The notes: generated by a model from the sequence alone, not told the origin. A DNA stretch of 64,000 nucleotides from Sphingomonas sp. EC-HK361 (GCF_902498785.1 NZ_LR701494.1:1317105-1381104); one strand, 5' to 3'; positions 24,625 through 32,983 are shown, counted from the stretch's first letter. Numbers and translations: made by a program.

Positions 24625-26709
24625 ATGAACAAGGCAGTCCATCTGCTCGCGCTGGCGTGCCTGGTGCCATATTCAGGCTCGGCCGCCCTGCCCAGTGACA
24701 ATTCCTGCTTCGAACGGCTTACGGCCTACGCCATTGAGCGTCCACGCATACCGGGCTCGTGGATGGAACGGCCACAGTTCGATGTATCGCGAGACGGCAA
24801 GCACCTGATTTATGTTGAGCGATCTGCGAACGTTGCCGACAATTCGATCACCGACAGATTGTGGACCATCGACCTGAAGGACGGTCTCAAACGACATTTC
24901 GTAAGCGTGCTCCAGACCGCCCGTGACGGAGCTAATTTGCGGTTGCCAAGCCCCTCGTTCGATCCAGATGGAACTCGCGTTGCAGTTCTGGGGGGGAAGG
25001 TCACGACTGGCGTTACAGTCTTCGATCTGTCGGATAATCGATCCCGAGCATTCAGCCTGGAAAATGCAGCCATTGCAGATCTGCGTTGGTCTCCAGATGG
25101 GAAATCATTGGCCGTACTGGTCACGACTGCCCAAGCCGGTCTGCGACGCACCGCCTTTCAACCATCACTGGATTGGGATGGCTCGAGCCGAAGCACGCCC
25201 CGTCAAAGTGTCGCGATCCTTGATTCATCAAACGGTGCCGTCGTCGACGAGGTGCCGACTGCCTATGATCTTGTCGGGCTTGATGCCGATTTTTCCTGGT
25301 CGCCCGATGGCCGGAAAATTGCGTTCAGCGCGCAGCTATCGGGAGCGGACAGGTCGAGCCCTGCCGGGCCGAACATCTATGTGTGGGATCTCGTCACTAG
25401 GGCGATCAAGGTTCTGTCTGACCGACCGGGACCCAATCTTGACCCGCGCTGGTCTCCTGACGGAAGAAGGATAGCCTATCTGACCTCGGAGCGCCGAGAC
25501 CTGCTGAAAGGCGGCTTGCAACTGGTCGTTCAGAGTAGTTCCGGCCACGAGCAGGTGATCGTATCGAAGCCGGACGAGACGACAGGTTCCCCCTATCTTC
25601 CGACCTGGATCGACGCCGAACATCTTACCTATGTCGCGATGCGTCAGATGGAATGTCCGGTTTTCAAGGTCGATGCCATTCGGGGAACAGCGGCGCTCTT
25701 GGGGCGGCAGTCATTAAATTGCTTCGGCGGAAGCAAAATCGGGATTGGTGGTTCGCTGCTCATGACCCGGCATAGCCTCGAAAATCCCGGGGAAGTCATC
25801 ACGACCGCCGGGAATTTATGGTCGCCAAAAGCGCTGAGCCTTCAGCCGGGCGGCCCGCGCCTTCCTTGGCGCGCTGAGGCGGTATCATGGCAAAGCAAGG
25901 ACGGCGATTACCTGATAAGCGGCGTGCTTATCCGGGCAGTCGGTCGCCAAGCAGATCAGGCAATGCTTGTTTCCGTCCCAGGCGGGCCGGCCATGGTTAC
26001 ACCGGATAGCTATAATGATGACGCCCCCTTTCTTCCCTATGGCCCTCTTATGAACGGCTTTTCTATATTGATCCCGAACACGAGAGGGCGCGGCGGATAT
26101 GGACGTGATTTTGAAGCCGCGATCCGCGACCGGAAGGATTATGTGGAAGGCCCGCTGGAGGACGTCCTGGGAGGGGTCGATTATGCGGCGAAAAGGCTCG
26201 GCACTCCTCGATCCAGAATGGCTTTAGCTGGCTTCAGCTATGGCGGAATCCTTACCGCTTATGCAGCCAGCAACGTGCATGCATTTCGAGCGACCATAGC
26301 AATGGAAGGCGTTGTCGATTTCTACAGCAGAGCGTTGCTGGAATATGGCGGACCAAACCAACAAGCAGCCTACGCCAACATGGGTTTTGGAAATCCCTAT
26401 GACATTGGTGAGAAGGAACGACTTCTATCACAATCGCCCCTGCTTTCGATCGACGCCCTTCAAACCCCTGTACTCCTGGAATGCGGAGAGAACAGTCTGG
26501 GACCCACTGATTGTCTGAAGTTTTTCCGTACCGGCAACACCCGCGGTTCGGCGCCCGTCGAGCTTGCGATCTATCCAAGAACCGGCCATCAGATTCTTGA
26601 ACCTGCGCTTCGGTTCGACAGCGCGAGACGGCAGCTGGAATGGCTTCGCAGATGGATTCCTGCATCACCATCTGACTCTGATGAAAAGGGTTGCTATGGG
26701 CTCCAGTGA
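24625..26709 (+). CDS. S9-family lasso-peptide isopeptidase (AtxE2-like)
   Basis: 694 residues from ATG 24625; GTG 24616, overlapping the receptor stop, is an alternative. A signal peptide (MNKAVHLLALACLVPYSGSA) sends it to the periplasm. The N-terminal half is a beta-propeller with WSPDG repeats (DLRWSPDGKS, DFSWSPDGRK, DPRWSPDGRR). The C-terminal alpha/beta-hydrolase has the nucleophile motif GFSYGG and the final His in RTGHQILEP. AtxE-type enzymes cut the isopeptide bond that closes a lasso ring. Assignment rests on the fold plus position next to a receptor and a convergent A-B-C set. A general prolyl-oligopeptidase is the alternative, but unlikely here. Its 3' end overlaps the cyclase gene's 3' end by 16 bp. 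Confidence 0.88.
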   Translation: MNKAVHLLALACLVPYSGSAALPSDNSCFERLTAYAIERPRIPGSWMERPQFDVSRDGKHLIYVERSANVADNSITDRLWTIDLKDGLKRHFVSVLQTARDGANLRLPSPSFDPDGTRVAVLGGKVTTGVTVFDLSDNRSRAFSLENAAIADLRWSPDGKSLAVLVTTAQAGLRRTAFQPSLDWDGSSRSTPRQSVAILDSSNGAVVDEVPTAYDLVGLDADFSWSPDGRKIAFSAQLSGADRSSPAGPNIYVWDLVTRAIKVLSDRPGPNLDPRWSPDGRRIAYLTSERRDLLKGGLQLVVQSSSGHEQVIVSKPDETTGSPYLPTWIDAEHLTYVAMRQMECPVFKVDAIRGTAALLGRQSLNCFGGSKIGIGGSLLMTRHSLENPGEVITTAGNLWSPKALSLQPGGPRLPWRAEAVSWQSKDGDYLISGVLIRAVGRQADQAMLVSVPGGPAMVTPDSYNDDAPFLPYGPLMNGFSILIPNTRGRGGYGRDFEAAIRDRKDYVEGPLEDVLGGVDYAAKRLGTPRSRMALAGFSYGGILTAYAASNVHAFRATIAMEGVVDFYSRALLEYGGPNQQAAYANMGFGNPYDIGEKERLLSQSPLLSIDALQTPVLLECGENSLGPTDCLKFFRTGNTRGSAPVELAIYPRTGHQILEPALRFDSARRQLEWLRRWIPASPSDSDEKGCYGLQ

Positions 26710-28439
26710 GACACCCAGGCTTCGGTATCGATCAAGGACAACAGGCGCGCCTGATCCGCTCCCATGGTCGGTTGATCATTGGAGAGAGCCGAGACGATTT
26801 CATCGCAGTCGATGATCTTCTGGCGCGCTAGATGGCCGCTGGTCAGCCGCTCAAGAATCTCGGCTCGATGCAAGGTTATGATCTGGTTCGCGAACCCATC
26901 AGGACCGCCCTTAGATCGCCTCTCAAATATCCGATTGGGCAGGATGCGGCTGAAAGCGCGTCGAGCCAAAGCCCTATCTCTTCCTCCTTCAACCCAAGCC
27001 CAGGACGGCACGGCAAGGCACGTCTCAAGAACTGGCTGACTCATAAGCGGGTTGATCATCGCTGGATGCCGACGGTCATATCCCTCCAGACCCGATTGTA
27101 TTCTCAAAATGGCGGCTATGTGCGCTGCCTTTCCCGGCAGGCGCGCGCGACCATCCGATAGCCAGGGATGCTTCACCGGTTTTGTGGCGAGGCGAGCCAC
27201 CAGATCGGCATGCAAGAAGCGAGAATCAGGTCGCCATTGGTATCCTTTTCCTCGCTCGTGGATCGATCTGATCGTTGCTGCAGCAGCTTCGACAGGCGTG
27301 CAGCCCGTCAGTCGGCAGACGTCGCGCCCCGTCCGAAGGGCACCGATACCTATACCGCCAACGAGAAGTCTATCAGCGACGGGATTTGCGGATTGAGTAT
27401 AGTAGAATATATTGTCGCCACCGTTTCCACTGAAAAACGCTTCAATGCGTCGCTCGCGAGCGACACGGTGTATCGCGCGATCATACGCCAAGGCGTGGCT
27501 TCGGCCAATCGGACGGGCAAGGTGGGCAACGCACGACGTGGCGAGATCTATGTCCGCCAGATCATACTGTATTTCGAGAATTTCTAGCCCAATCTCACGC
27601 CCAAGATACCTCGTAAAGAGCCTTTCATCGCCATCTGGATCGTCGGTAACGAGGGTAACACCCACAACTTCCGTTCGTCGAGCTGGGATACTGGCCGCGA
27701 CGATGGATGAATCTAGTCCCCCAGAAACACCGATCAGGATTGAGGGATATTTCGAAGACCATGACGAAACCACGTTCTGGATAGTTCGTTGAAGGATTTC
27801 TGCCTGGTCGGAGATATCGGATACGAATCCCAACGGTGTATAATCCCAGGGAGACCACAACTCTTTAACGCTCATCGAAGCATCGCAAATGTTGCATGCA
27901 GTGCCAGGCAGCAGCTCAGCTAACCCCTTAAGTGGCGTCACGGGGCCTGGTAGCCCCCGCGTGTATAGATGGATCGCTAAGTCTTCCCACGATACTGCGG
28001 GTTTCCAAAGTCCAGTGGCGGCTATGATCTCGGGATCGGAGCCTATCACGCAGGAACCAGCAGCGCCCGAATGGTAGGCCGGCAGCCCGCCAGATGGATC
28101 GCGCATAACGTTGAAATCAGTTCCATCACTTAAGAGAGAACAGTAGGATCCCCAATAGTTCTCAAGGAGGGCGCGCTCGCCTCTAGCAGAGATCAGCTTC
28201 TGCTGATCCATTTTCATTTCGCCTATGGGTTCTGGTGGACCGTGGCGGTCGAAGAGTGTCCCGAGAATTACGCCACGATCTCCACCGAGGCGAATGCCGT
28301 AGCCGGGCGACACGAAAGCCCGGACTCCACATGCATCGAAGCATAATTCGAGCCGGAAGCGTTCCGCAGCTTTCTCGACCCGCCTCCGGTCGGGAATAGC
28401 CCGATCAATCAGAAATCGCGGAGCGCTCACAGCGCGCAT
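26694..28439 (-). CDS. lasso-peptide cyclase (asparagine-synthetase-like, C protein)
   Basis: 581 residues from ATG 28439, which overlaps the stop of the B gene by 13 bp. The C-terminal half has the ATP PP-loop IGVSGGLDSSIVAASI and later FFSGNGGDNIFYY and the RRSKGGPDGF segment, as in asparagine synthetase B. The N-terminal glutaminase-like half lacks the catalytic Cys2 (starts MRAVSAP), as in other lasso cyclases, which do not use glutamine. It activates the Asp side chain in the precursor core as an AMP ester so that the Gly1 amine can attack. Cytoplasmic; partner of the B protein. Confidence 0.93.
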   Translation of the reverse strand: MRAVSAPRFLIDRAIPDRRRVEKAAERFRLELCFDACGVRAFVSPGYGIRLGGDRGVILGTLFDRHGPPEPIGEMKMDQQKLISARGERALLENYWGSYCSLLSDGTDFNVMRDPSGGLPAYHSGAAGSCVIGSDPEIIAATGLWKPAVSWEDLAIHLYTRGLPGPVTPLKGLAELLPGTACNICDASMSVKELWSPWDYTPLGFVSDISDQAEILQRTIQNVVSSWSSKYPSILIGVSGGLDSSIVAASIPARRTEVVGVTLVTDDPDGDERLFTRYLGREIGLEILEIQYDLADIDLATSCVAHLARPIGRSHALAYDRAIHRVARERRIEAFFSGNGGDNIFYYTQSANPVADRLLVGGIGIGALRTGRDVCRLTGCTPVEAAAATIRSIHERGKGYQWRPDSRFLHADLVARLATKPVKHPWLSDGRARLPGKAAHIAAILRIQSGLEGYDRRHPAMINPLMSQPVLETCLAVPSWAWVEGGRDRALARRAFSRILPNRIFERRSKGGPDGFANQIITLHRAEILERLTSGHLARQKIIDCDEIVSALSNDQPTMGADQARLLSLIDTEAWVSHWSP

Positions 28440-29107
28440 ATCGGGGTGTATATCCGCGTGATGTCGATTGAATCGCCAACAACGACCGAACCTTGCTGCA
28501 CCCAACAGTGGGCGGTGAACGGGTTGATCCGCACACCGATCACTAGGGAGGGATTGTGGCCCGCACGCAAGCACCGTCTGATGATCGCAATCGCCCGCGG
28601 TAGGCAACGATCATGGCGGCCAAACACAAAATCGCTGACCTCGAAGGCCGCTGACACGGCAAGGTTCGAGGTCGGAATACACGCTGAACGTCGGTGGGCG
28701 AACCGCAAGCGCTCTTGCGCTATCAGGCGTCGAACGTCAGCGATGGCTCGGCGTGCCGCGATCCGCTTTGAGCGCAGCCGTTCGAAGAGGGCTGCAGCAA
28801 TTTCGATTGCTGGTGCATCATGGATGGAAAGCCGACCAAGATCGCCATTCGGCTCGACGACAGAAGCGGGTGTCGTCAGTCCGCCTTTCCTTGCATTTTC
28901 GCCTTGAATTATCTCCAGGGATATCAGGTCGGCGATCAAGGCATCTTCGGAGATCTCGCAGCGCTTTCCGTTCGCTAAGATCAGGCGTTGAAATGCTCGA
29001 TCGACATCCTCAGGAATGCAAAAATACCGGCTCGTATCCTCATCAAGAAAGATGGTCCGACCATCAACCGTGCAAAAGTGCAATCCAGGCTTGATGTGAA
29101 GGTCCAT
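28427..29107 (-). CDS. fused RRE + leader protease of lasso biosynthesis (B protein)
   Basis: 226 residues from ATG 29107. Residues 1-85 form the PqqD-like RRE that grips the leader (HFCTVDGRTIFLDEDTSRYF). Residues ~100-226 are the transglutaminase-like cysteine protease with Cys168 (HDRCLPRAIA), His200 (PFTAHCWVQQ) and Asp212 (VVGDSIDI). This fused form is normal in proteobacteria; actinobacteria split it into B1 and B2. It removes the 23-residue leader before ring closure. A frame extension to 29170 exists but lies in the A-B hairpin, so it is rejected. It is translated before C with overlapping ends. Confidence 0.93.
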   Translation of the reverse strand: MDLHIKPGLHFCTVDGRTIFLDEDTSRYFCIPEDVDRAFQRLILANGKRCEISEDALIADLISLEIIQGENARKGGLTTPASVVEPNGDLGRLSIHDAPAIEIAAALFERLRSKRIAARRAIADVRRLIAQERLRFAHRRSACIPTSNLAVSAAFEVSDFVFGRHDRCLPRAIAIIRRCLRAGHNPSLVIGVRINPFTAHCWVQQGSVVVGDSIDITRIYTPICAL

Positions 29108-29128
29108 CGCTAACTTTCCATACAGAAG

Positions 29129-29163
29129 GGAACGTCCGCAGCGATCGAGCCAACGGACGTTCC
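29129..29163 (-). promoter_or_regulatory. A-B intergenic hairpin
   Basis: GGAACGTCCG (29129-29138) and CGGACGTTCC (29154-29163) form a perfect 10-bp stem with a 15-base loop between the precursor and B genes. There is no T-run, so it is more likely an mRNA-stabilising or partial-attenuation element that gives more precursor than enzyme. Hairpins at this place are known in proteobacterial lasso clusters. Confidence 0.75.
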
Positions 29164-29175
29164 GAGGCATCCTGG

Positions 29176-29316
29176 TCAGTCGGCGGAGAGACCGCCGAAG
29201 ATCGGACGAAGCCCGTTCTGGTTGTCGTTGACCGACATGGCGCCGCCCTTGGTCTGCTGCATGACCCCGCCGAGATCGAGGCGCTTCACGTCACGCTTGT
29301 CGTTCTTCCGTTGCAT
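29176..29316 (-). CDS. lasso-peptide precursor (A)
   Basis: 46 residues, start ATG 29316 with AGAGGA upstream. The leader is 23 residues (MQRKNDKRDVKR...LDLGGVMQQTK) with the conserved Thr at position -2. The predicted core is 23 residues: ring GGAMSVND, then loop/tail NQNGLRPIFGGLSAD. Gly1 and Asp8 would close an eight-residue macrolactam. Bulky Arg14, Ile16 or Phe17 could act as plugs, and the tail ends in Ala-Asp as in some astexins. It was too short for automatic gene lists. Position directly before B and C and the receptor/isopeptidase set on the other side support it strongly. I do not recognise the core as a published peptide. Confidence 0.9.
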   Translation of the reverse strand: MQRKNDKRDVKRLDLGGVMQQTKGGAMSVNDNQNGLRPIFGGLSAD

Positions 29317-29502
29317 GGTTCATTCCTCTTCAATTGCCGCACTGATTTGTGGCCAAAGGAGGATAAATTGATCTCTGAGCGATCTCCCGAAATATACCCC
29401 GACAAGATGGCTGGAAATCCACACGATTCCCTTTCCAAAGCACGACAAATTGTCCAAGATGCTGATTACACGAAGATTTTAGACAGGCTGACGGTCTTCC
29501 GC

Positions 29503-30120
29503 TCATCTGAAAGCGGACTTCTGCCGGTCAATTCTCCGCATATGATAAGCCTCAAGCCTGCGCCGCATGCTCTTTTGGAGATCCGTCACCGAAATATTTG
29601 TCAAAATTCTGACCTCTTTCGCGGCGTCGCGGAGATCTTGAATTTCGCCGATTCGGACATAATGGAGCCGTTCATTCAGGTTGCTGACAGACAAGACCGC
29701 AAACTCATTGCCCGTCGCCGATGCAAGGGAAAGAAATAGCGAACCCACCGCGTGCGAGATTGCTACGGGCGTCCGTTGCAGATTCTGCGGGGTCGCCTCT
29801 TCAATTGCTCGTTTCAACGCTGATAGTCTGACTTCGTGAACCAGACCCATGAGAAGGCTCATGTTCCACGCATATAGGTGGGCCAACCTTTCACCACTAT
29901 ACATAGGTAATCGAAGACCACCGTCGGGGTGCGGCTCTATCAATCCCTCGCCCATCAACCGACAGAGGGCTTCCCGCGCAGGCGTTTTGCTTGCGCGATA
30001 TCGGTCTGCAATCTCTTGCACATCGAGCCGGCGCCCTGGGGAAAATACGCCCGCAGCGTAATCTTCTTTCAATGATCTGTAGAGCATTTCCTGAAGCGGC
30101 GGATCCATCGCTGACATCAT
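29503..30120 (-). CDS. GntR-family regulator (FadR/FCD-like)
   Basis: 205 residues. The N-terminal winged helix is clear: RSLKEDYAAGVFSPGRRLDV, then QEIADRYRASKTPAREALCR and LMGEGLIEPHPDGGLRL. The C-terminal ~120 residues are all-helical as in FCD ligand-binding domains, but the metal-binding His/Asp set is not evident. Start ATG 30120 overlaps the stop of the XRE gene by 4 bp (ATGA). It lies 187 bp before the lasso precursor on the same strand, so it is a candidate regulator of peptide production. The ligand is unknown. Confidence 0.8.
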   Translation of the reverse strand: MMSAMDPPLQEMLYRSLKEDYAAGVFSPGRRLDVQEIADRYRASKTPAREALCRLMGEGLIEPHPDGGLRLPMYSGERLAHLYAWNMSLLMGLVHEVRLSALKRAIEEATPQNLQRTPVAISHAVGSLFLSLASATGNEFAVLSVSNLNERLHYVRIGEIQDLRDAAKEVRILTNISVTDLQKSMRRRLEAYHMRRIDRQKSAFR

Positions 30121-30536
30121 AATCCAGCACCCGCAGGAATTGCCGCCACCTGCCAGGCCGGGGTGAGGGCGCGCGTGAGATGATCAAGGTTCCGCTGCGC
30201 GATCATCTCGATACACATCCGCTCAAGATCGCTGAGGTCGCCCATCGCGAGCTGTCGCGGAAAGCACATCCGTTGGCCCGCAAAAAGCAGCGGTATCAGG
30301 ATATGACCCGTCGATAGTCCGAGCCTGTAGGCGCAGAGCAGATGGTCGTCGAGCCGCGAGCGGGGATTGCCGGCCTCGATCTCGCGAAGCCAGCGTACAC
30401 CCATGCCAAGTTCTCTCGCCAGATCGCGTTGCGTCAGGCGAAGTCTCTTCCGTGCCTCTTCAATTTGCCGCCCGGACTGCACTTTGACGTACAGGATTGG
30501 ACATTCGGCAACGGAAGTCGCTAAATCATGCGACAT
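30117..30536 (-). CDS. XRE-family helix-turn-helix regulator
   Basis: 139 residues. The HTH (QIEEARKRLRLTQRDLAREL, then GMGVRWLREIEAG) lies at residues ~24-58 and has the Cro/C1 pattern. The C-terminal 80 residues are helical with no named domain. AAGGAG lies eight bases ahead of ATG 30536. It is cotranscribed with, and translationally coupled to, the GntR-type gene. The pair may control the lasso A-B-C unit just downstream. Confidence 0.78.
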   Translation of the reverse strand: MSHDLATSVAECPILYVKVQSGRQIEEARKRLRLTQRDLARELGMGVRWLREIEAGNPRSRLDDHLLCAYRLGLSTGHILIPLLFAGQRMCFPRQLAMGDLSDLERMCIEMIAQRNLDHLTRALTPAWQVAAIPAGAGL

Positions 30537-30647
30537 GTCCGCGTCTCCTTACGGGAGATACCGCCCGCCAAGGCAATTCGTTAAATTGAAAGCTAAGGTG
30601 TACTTACCACCACCGTCAAGACACAACCTCGGCCACTTTGTCGCTAT

Positions 30648-31097
30648 TTATCCGGCAAGATCATCAACCTCCCGACTTGCCGGTGTTCGCGCTCCAGACT
30701 GCAATGCGCGATCGAAGGCGTTTATCAGGTCTGATTTACCTGCCTTGGGGATCTGCATCAGCGCCAGGAGATAAATTGTACCGAGATTGGGTTGGCGACC
30801 CTCGGGCGATGTCTTCTGTACCCGTTCGGTAATGCTTGTGGCGATATCCCAGAGCCGATTGGACGCTCCGACATGGTGCTCTTCGGCGCCACCTAGACAA
30901 TCAAGCTCCTGGAGCTGCATTTGGTCGACGATTTCGGTGGTTGACAAGGTGCTGAGATGTTCGACCGCAACATGAAGGGTCGTTCCCCACGCAATCAGGG
31001 ACCGGGTAACGCGAATCAGGTGGCAATGCGAGTCGATAAGAACGTCGAGCCCTGCCGGCGAAAGCCGGAGTTTGAAACTGCGTCTAGCTCGAGCCAT
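30648..31097 (-). CDS. conserved hypothetical protein
   Basis: 149 residues from ATG 31097, chosen for the GGAG five bases upstream. It begins with a basic segment (MARARRSFKLRLSPAGLDVL) and continues as an alpha-helical soluble protein with HLIRVTRSLIAWG and LQELDCLGGAEEHH. No family that I recognise. A TATAAT on the minus strand at 31186-31191 could be its -10 box. It lies between the lasso regulators and the transfer operon. Confidence 0.5.
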   Translation of the reverse strand: MARARRSFKLRLSPAGLDVLIDSHCHLIRVTRSLIAWGTTLHVAVEHLSTLSTTEIVDQMQLQELDCLGGAEEHHVGASNRLWDIATSITERVQKTSPEGRQPNLGTIYLLALMQIPKAGKSDLINAFDRALQSGARTPASREVDDLAG

Positions 31098-31440
31098 CAC
31101 TCCTTCTCCTGCCTTAGCTGTTGCATTGTCCCGCGCCGGCGAGCCGAACGGGAGCATTTTCACGACGAATGGAAGCAGAAACGGCATTATAGTGCCGCTT
31201 CTTTCCAAATTTGATCTTTTCAACGCATCGCGAGATCAACTCCTCACTTTCGTCGTTCCGATGCTTTGTTTCACCGCTTCGGCACTTCAGTGCCCTCCCT
31301 ATTGCAGCGGCGATACCTGATCGTCATGCCCTGGGACGCACCGGATCGGTGGCCACTGCGGACTCAAGTCCCGGCCATCCACCCGGCCTAACCAAACCCC
31401 GAACCCGAGCGCCTCGCGGCGCCACGAGGAGACATGTGCC
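31098..31440. other. intergenic region between hypothetical gene and transfer operon
   Basis: 343 bp that should carry the minus-strand promoter of the 31097 gene and the plus-strand promoter of the transfer operon. I see a 7-bp inverted repeat TTGATCT / AGATCAA (31213-31219 and 31235-31241) and a small CGGCA/TGCCG hairpin around 31182-31197. No confident plus-strand -35/-10 pair. Confidence 0.4.
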
Positions 31441-31740
31441 ATGGACTTCCCATGCCCATTACCGGCGCTTGCGGCAGCCCTGCTGCTCTGCGCAAGCGCT
31501 GTACCGGCCAGCGCTCAAACCTATCGGCCCGATGCGGAGGCTTACCCTTGCACTCGCGGCCCCCAGCTCGCCGTCGTTCAAAGCGACCTTGGCTTTTCCA
31601 TCCGCGAAAAGACCGCACGCTCTTTGCCGCCTGTCGCCCCTGCCGCAATCAAGATCGGCAGCGCGCTAACGCTCGACAGCCGACTTTTCGCGTGCACCTC
31701 CCTCGTTCGTCCGGAGCCCAACCATGTTCCGCAGCGCTAA
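31441..31740 (+). CDS. small secreted protein at the head of the transfer operon
   Basis: 99 residues with a clear signal peptide (LPALAAALLLCASAVPASAQ, cut after residue ~26). The mature part has two cysteines and no match that I know. GAGGAGA lies upstream of ATG 31441. Its stop overlaps the start of the dsbC-like gene by 17 bp, so it belongs to the operon. It may be a periplasmic accessory of the secretion channel. Confidence 0.6.
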   Translation: MDFPCPLPALAAALLLCASAVPASAQTYRPDAEAYPCTRGPQLAVVQSDLGFSIREKTARSLPPVAPAAIKIGSALTLDSRLFACTSLVRPEPNHVPQR

Positions 31741-32488
31741 GCTGATCTCGGCTGCCCTGCTCTGTGCAACGGCACCCGCCTACGCTCAGGATAGCGGTGC
31801 CGAGCCCCTCACGGCCGCGGCCGCAGAAGCTCAGCGTCAATTGCGCCAGACCTTCACCAACCTGACCTTCGAGGACTTTGGTTCGGCGCCTGTCAAAGGC
31901 CCAATATATCAGGCCGTTGCGGGTGGACGAGTCATCTATTTCGCGCCGGAGAGCCAGCATCTCCTCTTCGCAGCGATCTACGACAAGAATGGCGTCAATC
32001 TGACAGCGTTGGCGCAGGACACCAGCGCCAGGAAGCGCGTCGGCGCCATCAATCCTGCCGATGCGCTGGTCGTGGGCCCCGCAGGCGCCCCTAAGGTGAT
32101 TGAGTTCACCGATCCCGACTGTCCCTATTGCCAGGCGCTCGAGCGCTTCTGGCTGGCGAAGGAGGCCGAAGGCAAGCCGGTCCAGCGCCTCGTCTATTTC
32201 GTGAGCGGCATCCACCCGCAAGCGGCGGCCAAGGCCGAGCACATCCTGTGCTCGCCTGACCCCCAGGCGACCTTCAAGGCGGTCTATGCCGGCGCGCAGC
32301 CCGCATCGCTGCTCAAATGCCGGGCAGGTGCCGAGAAGGTTTCACGCGACGCGGACACGGTCCGCAAGATGGGCGTGTCGGGCACGCCGACGCTTTTCGT
32401 CGATGGGAAGCTCGTGTCGGGGTTCCAGCAAGCAGAGCTCGAGGCCTTTCTCGACGCCGAGAGCCCCAAACCCAAGCCCAGCCCCTGA
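31724..32488 (+). CDS. dsbC: DsbC-type thiol:disulfide isomerase of the transfer system
   Basis: 254 residues with a signal peptide ending near AYAQD. The C-terminal thioredoxin fold has the active site DPDCPYCQALERF (Cys-Pro-Tyr-Cys) near residue 130 and the cis-Pro loop VSGTPTLFVDG. Such an isomerase is common in F-type transfer operons, where it forms or shuffles disulfides in Cys-rich TraN, TraU and TraH in the periplasm. A proline-rich end (PKPKPSP) follows the fold. Confidence 0.88.
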   Translation: MFRSAKLISAALLCATAPAYAQDSGAEPLTAAAAEAQRQLRQTFTNLTFEDFGSAPVKGPIYQAVAGGRVIYFAPESQHLLFAAIYDKNGVNLTALAQDTSARKRVGAINPADALVVGPAGAPKVIEFTDPDCPYCQALERFWLAKEAEGKPVQRLVYFVSGIHPQAAAKAEHILCSPDPQATFKAVYAGAQPASLLKCRAGAEKVSRDADTVRKMGVSGTPTLFVDGKLVSGFQQAELEAFLDAESPKPKPSP

Positions 32489-32665
32489 CGGCGACAGTTG
32501 ACGATTTTGGCGGACCTCGCGTGCGCGTTCAACGCGCCGCCGGGACCGAGATGCCGGCGGGAGCGCGCCTCCAGGGGCCGTCCAGCACTGCCGCCGGCCG
32601 GACACGACCACCGATCGGTACCGGCAAGCATGTCCTGGACGGCCCCACGCACAAGGAGACTGCAT

Positions 32666-32983
32666 ATGTTGACTATGCTTCGGGGAAGGACGTTCCGCAC
32701 GATCGACGCGGCGGTCCTTTTCCTCCTGGCCGCGATCGCTGGTACGAGCGTCGCTTACGCGTTCCAGGCCCCTGCCGCAGGCGACCTCGGTTACGACATC
32801 TACGACATCGTCGTGAACCAGGGTGTAAAGGGTCCGCTCGGCTTCGTGGGCGGCGTTGCCGCCTTCCTGTTCGGTGTCTCGCGGCTCTTCTCGAACATCA
32901 TGATCGGCATCCCGACGATCGTGGCGGCGGTCTGCCTCATCAAGGCGGATTCGATCCTCCAGACCTTCGGCATGTTGATCTGA
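32666..32983 (+). CDS. traA: TraA-like conjugative pilin
   Basis: 105 residues from ATG 32666 (AAGGAG upstream). A leader with a hydrophobic segment (AAVLFLLAAIAGTSVAYAFQ) is followed by mature pilin of about 70 residues with two membrane helices (GPLGFVGGVAAFLFGVSRLF and IMIGIPTIVAAVCLIKAD). Size, layout and place directly before traL and traE fit the TraA/TrbC pilin family. It assembles into the transfer pilus after leader removal. A strong hairpin follows the gene. Confidence 0.8.
   Translation: MLTMLRGRTFRTIDAAVLFLLAAIAGTSVAYAFQAPAAGDLGYDIYDIVVNQGVKGPLGFVGGVAAFLFGVSRLFSNIMIGIPTIVAAVCLIKADSILQTFGMLI

Noticed and set aside
29108-29170. Longer start for the lasso B protein
   Set aside because: The extension would be translated from the 10-bp hairpin and does not resemble an RRE N-terminus.
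29176-29316. Lasso core beginning at the second Gly with a seven-residue ring
   Set aside because: It would put Lys-Gly before the cut instead of the conserved Thr at position -2. The eight-residue ring is the usual form.
29311-29739. Plus-strand frame opposite the lasso precursor leader region and GntR gene
   Set aside because: An AAAGGAGG lies before an in-frame TTG, but most of the frame is antisense to the GntR gene and there is no domain. I judged it non-coding, with some doubt for its first 130 bases.
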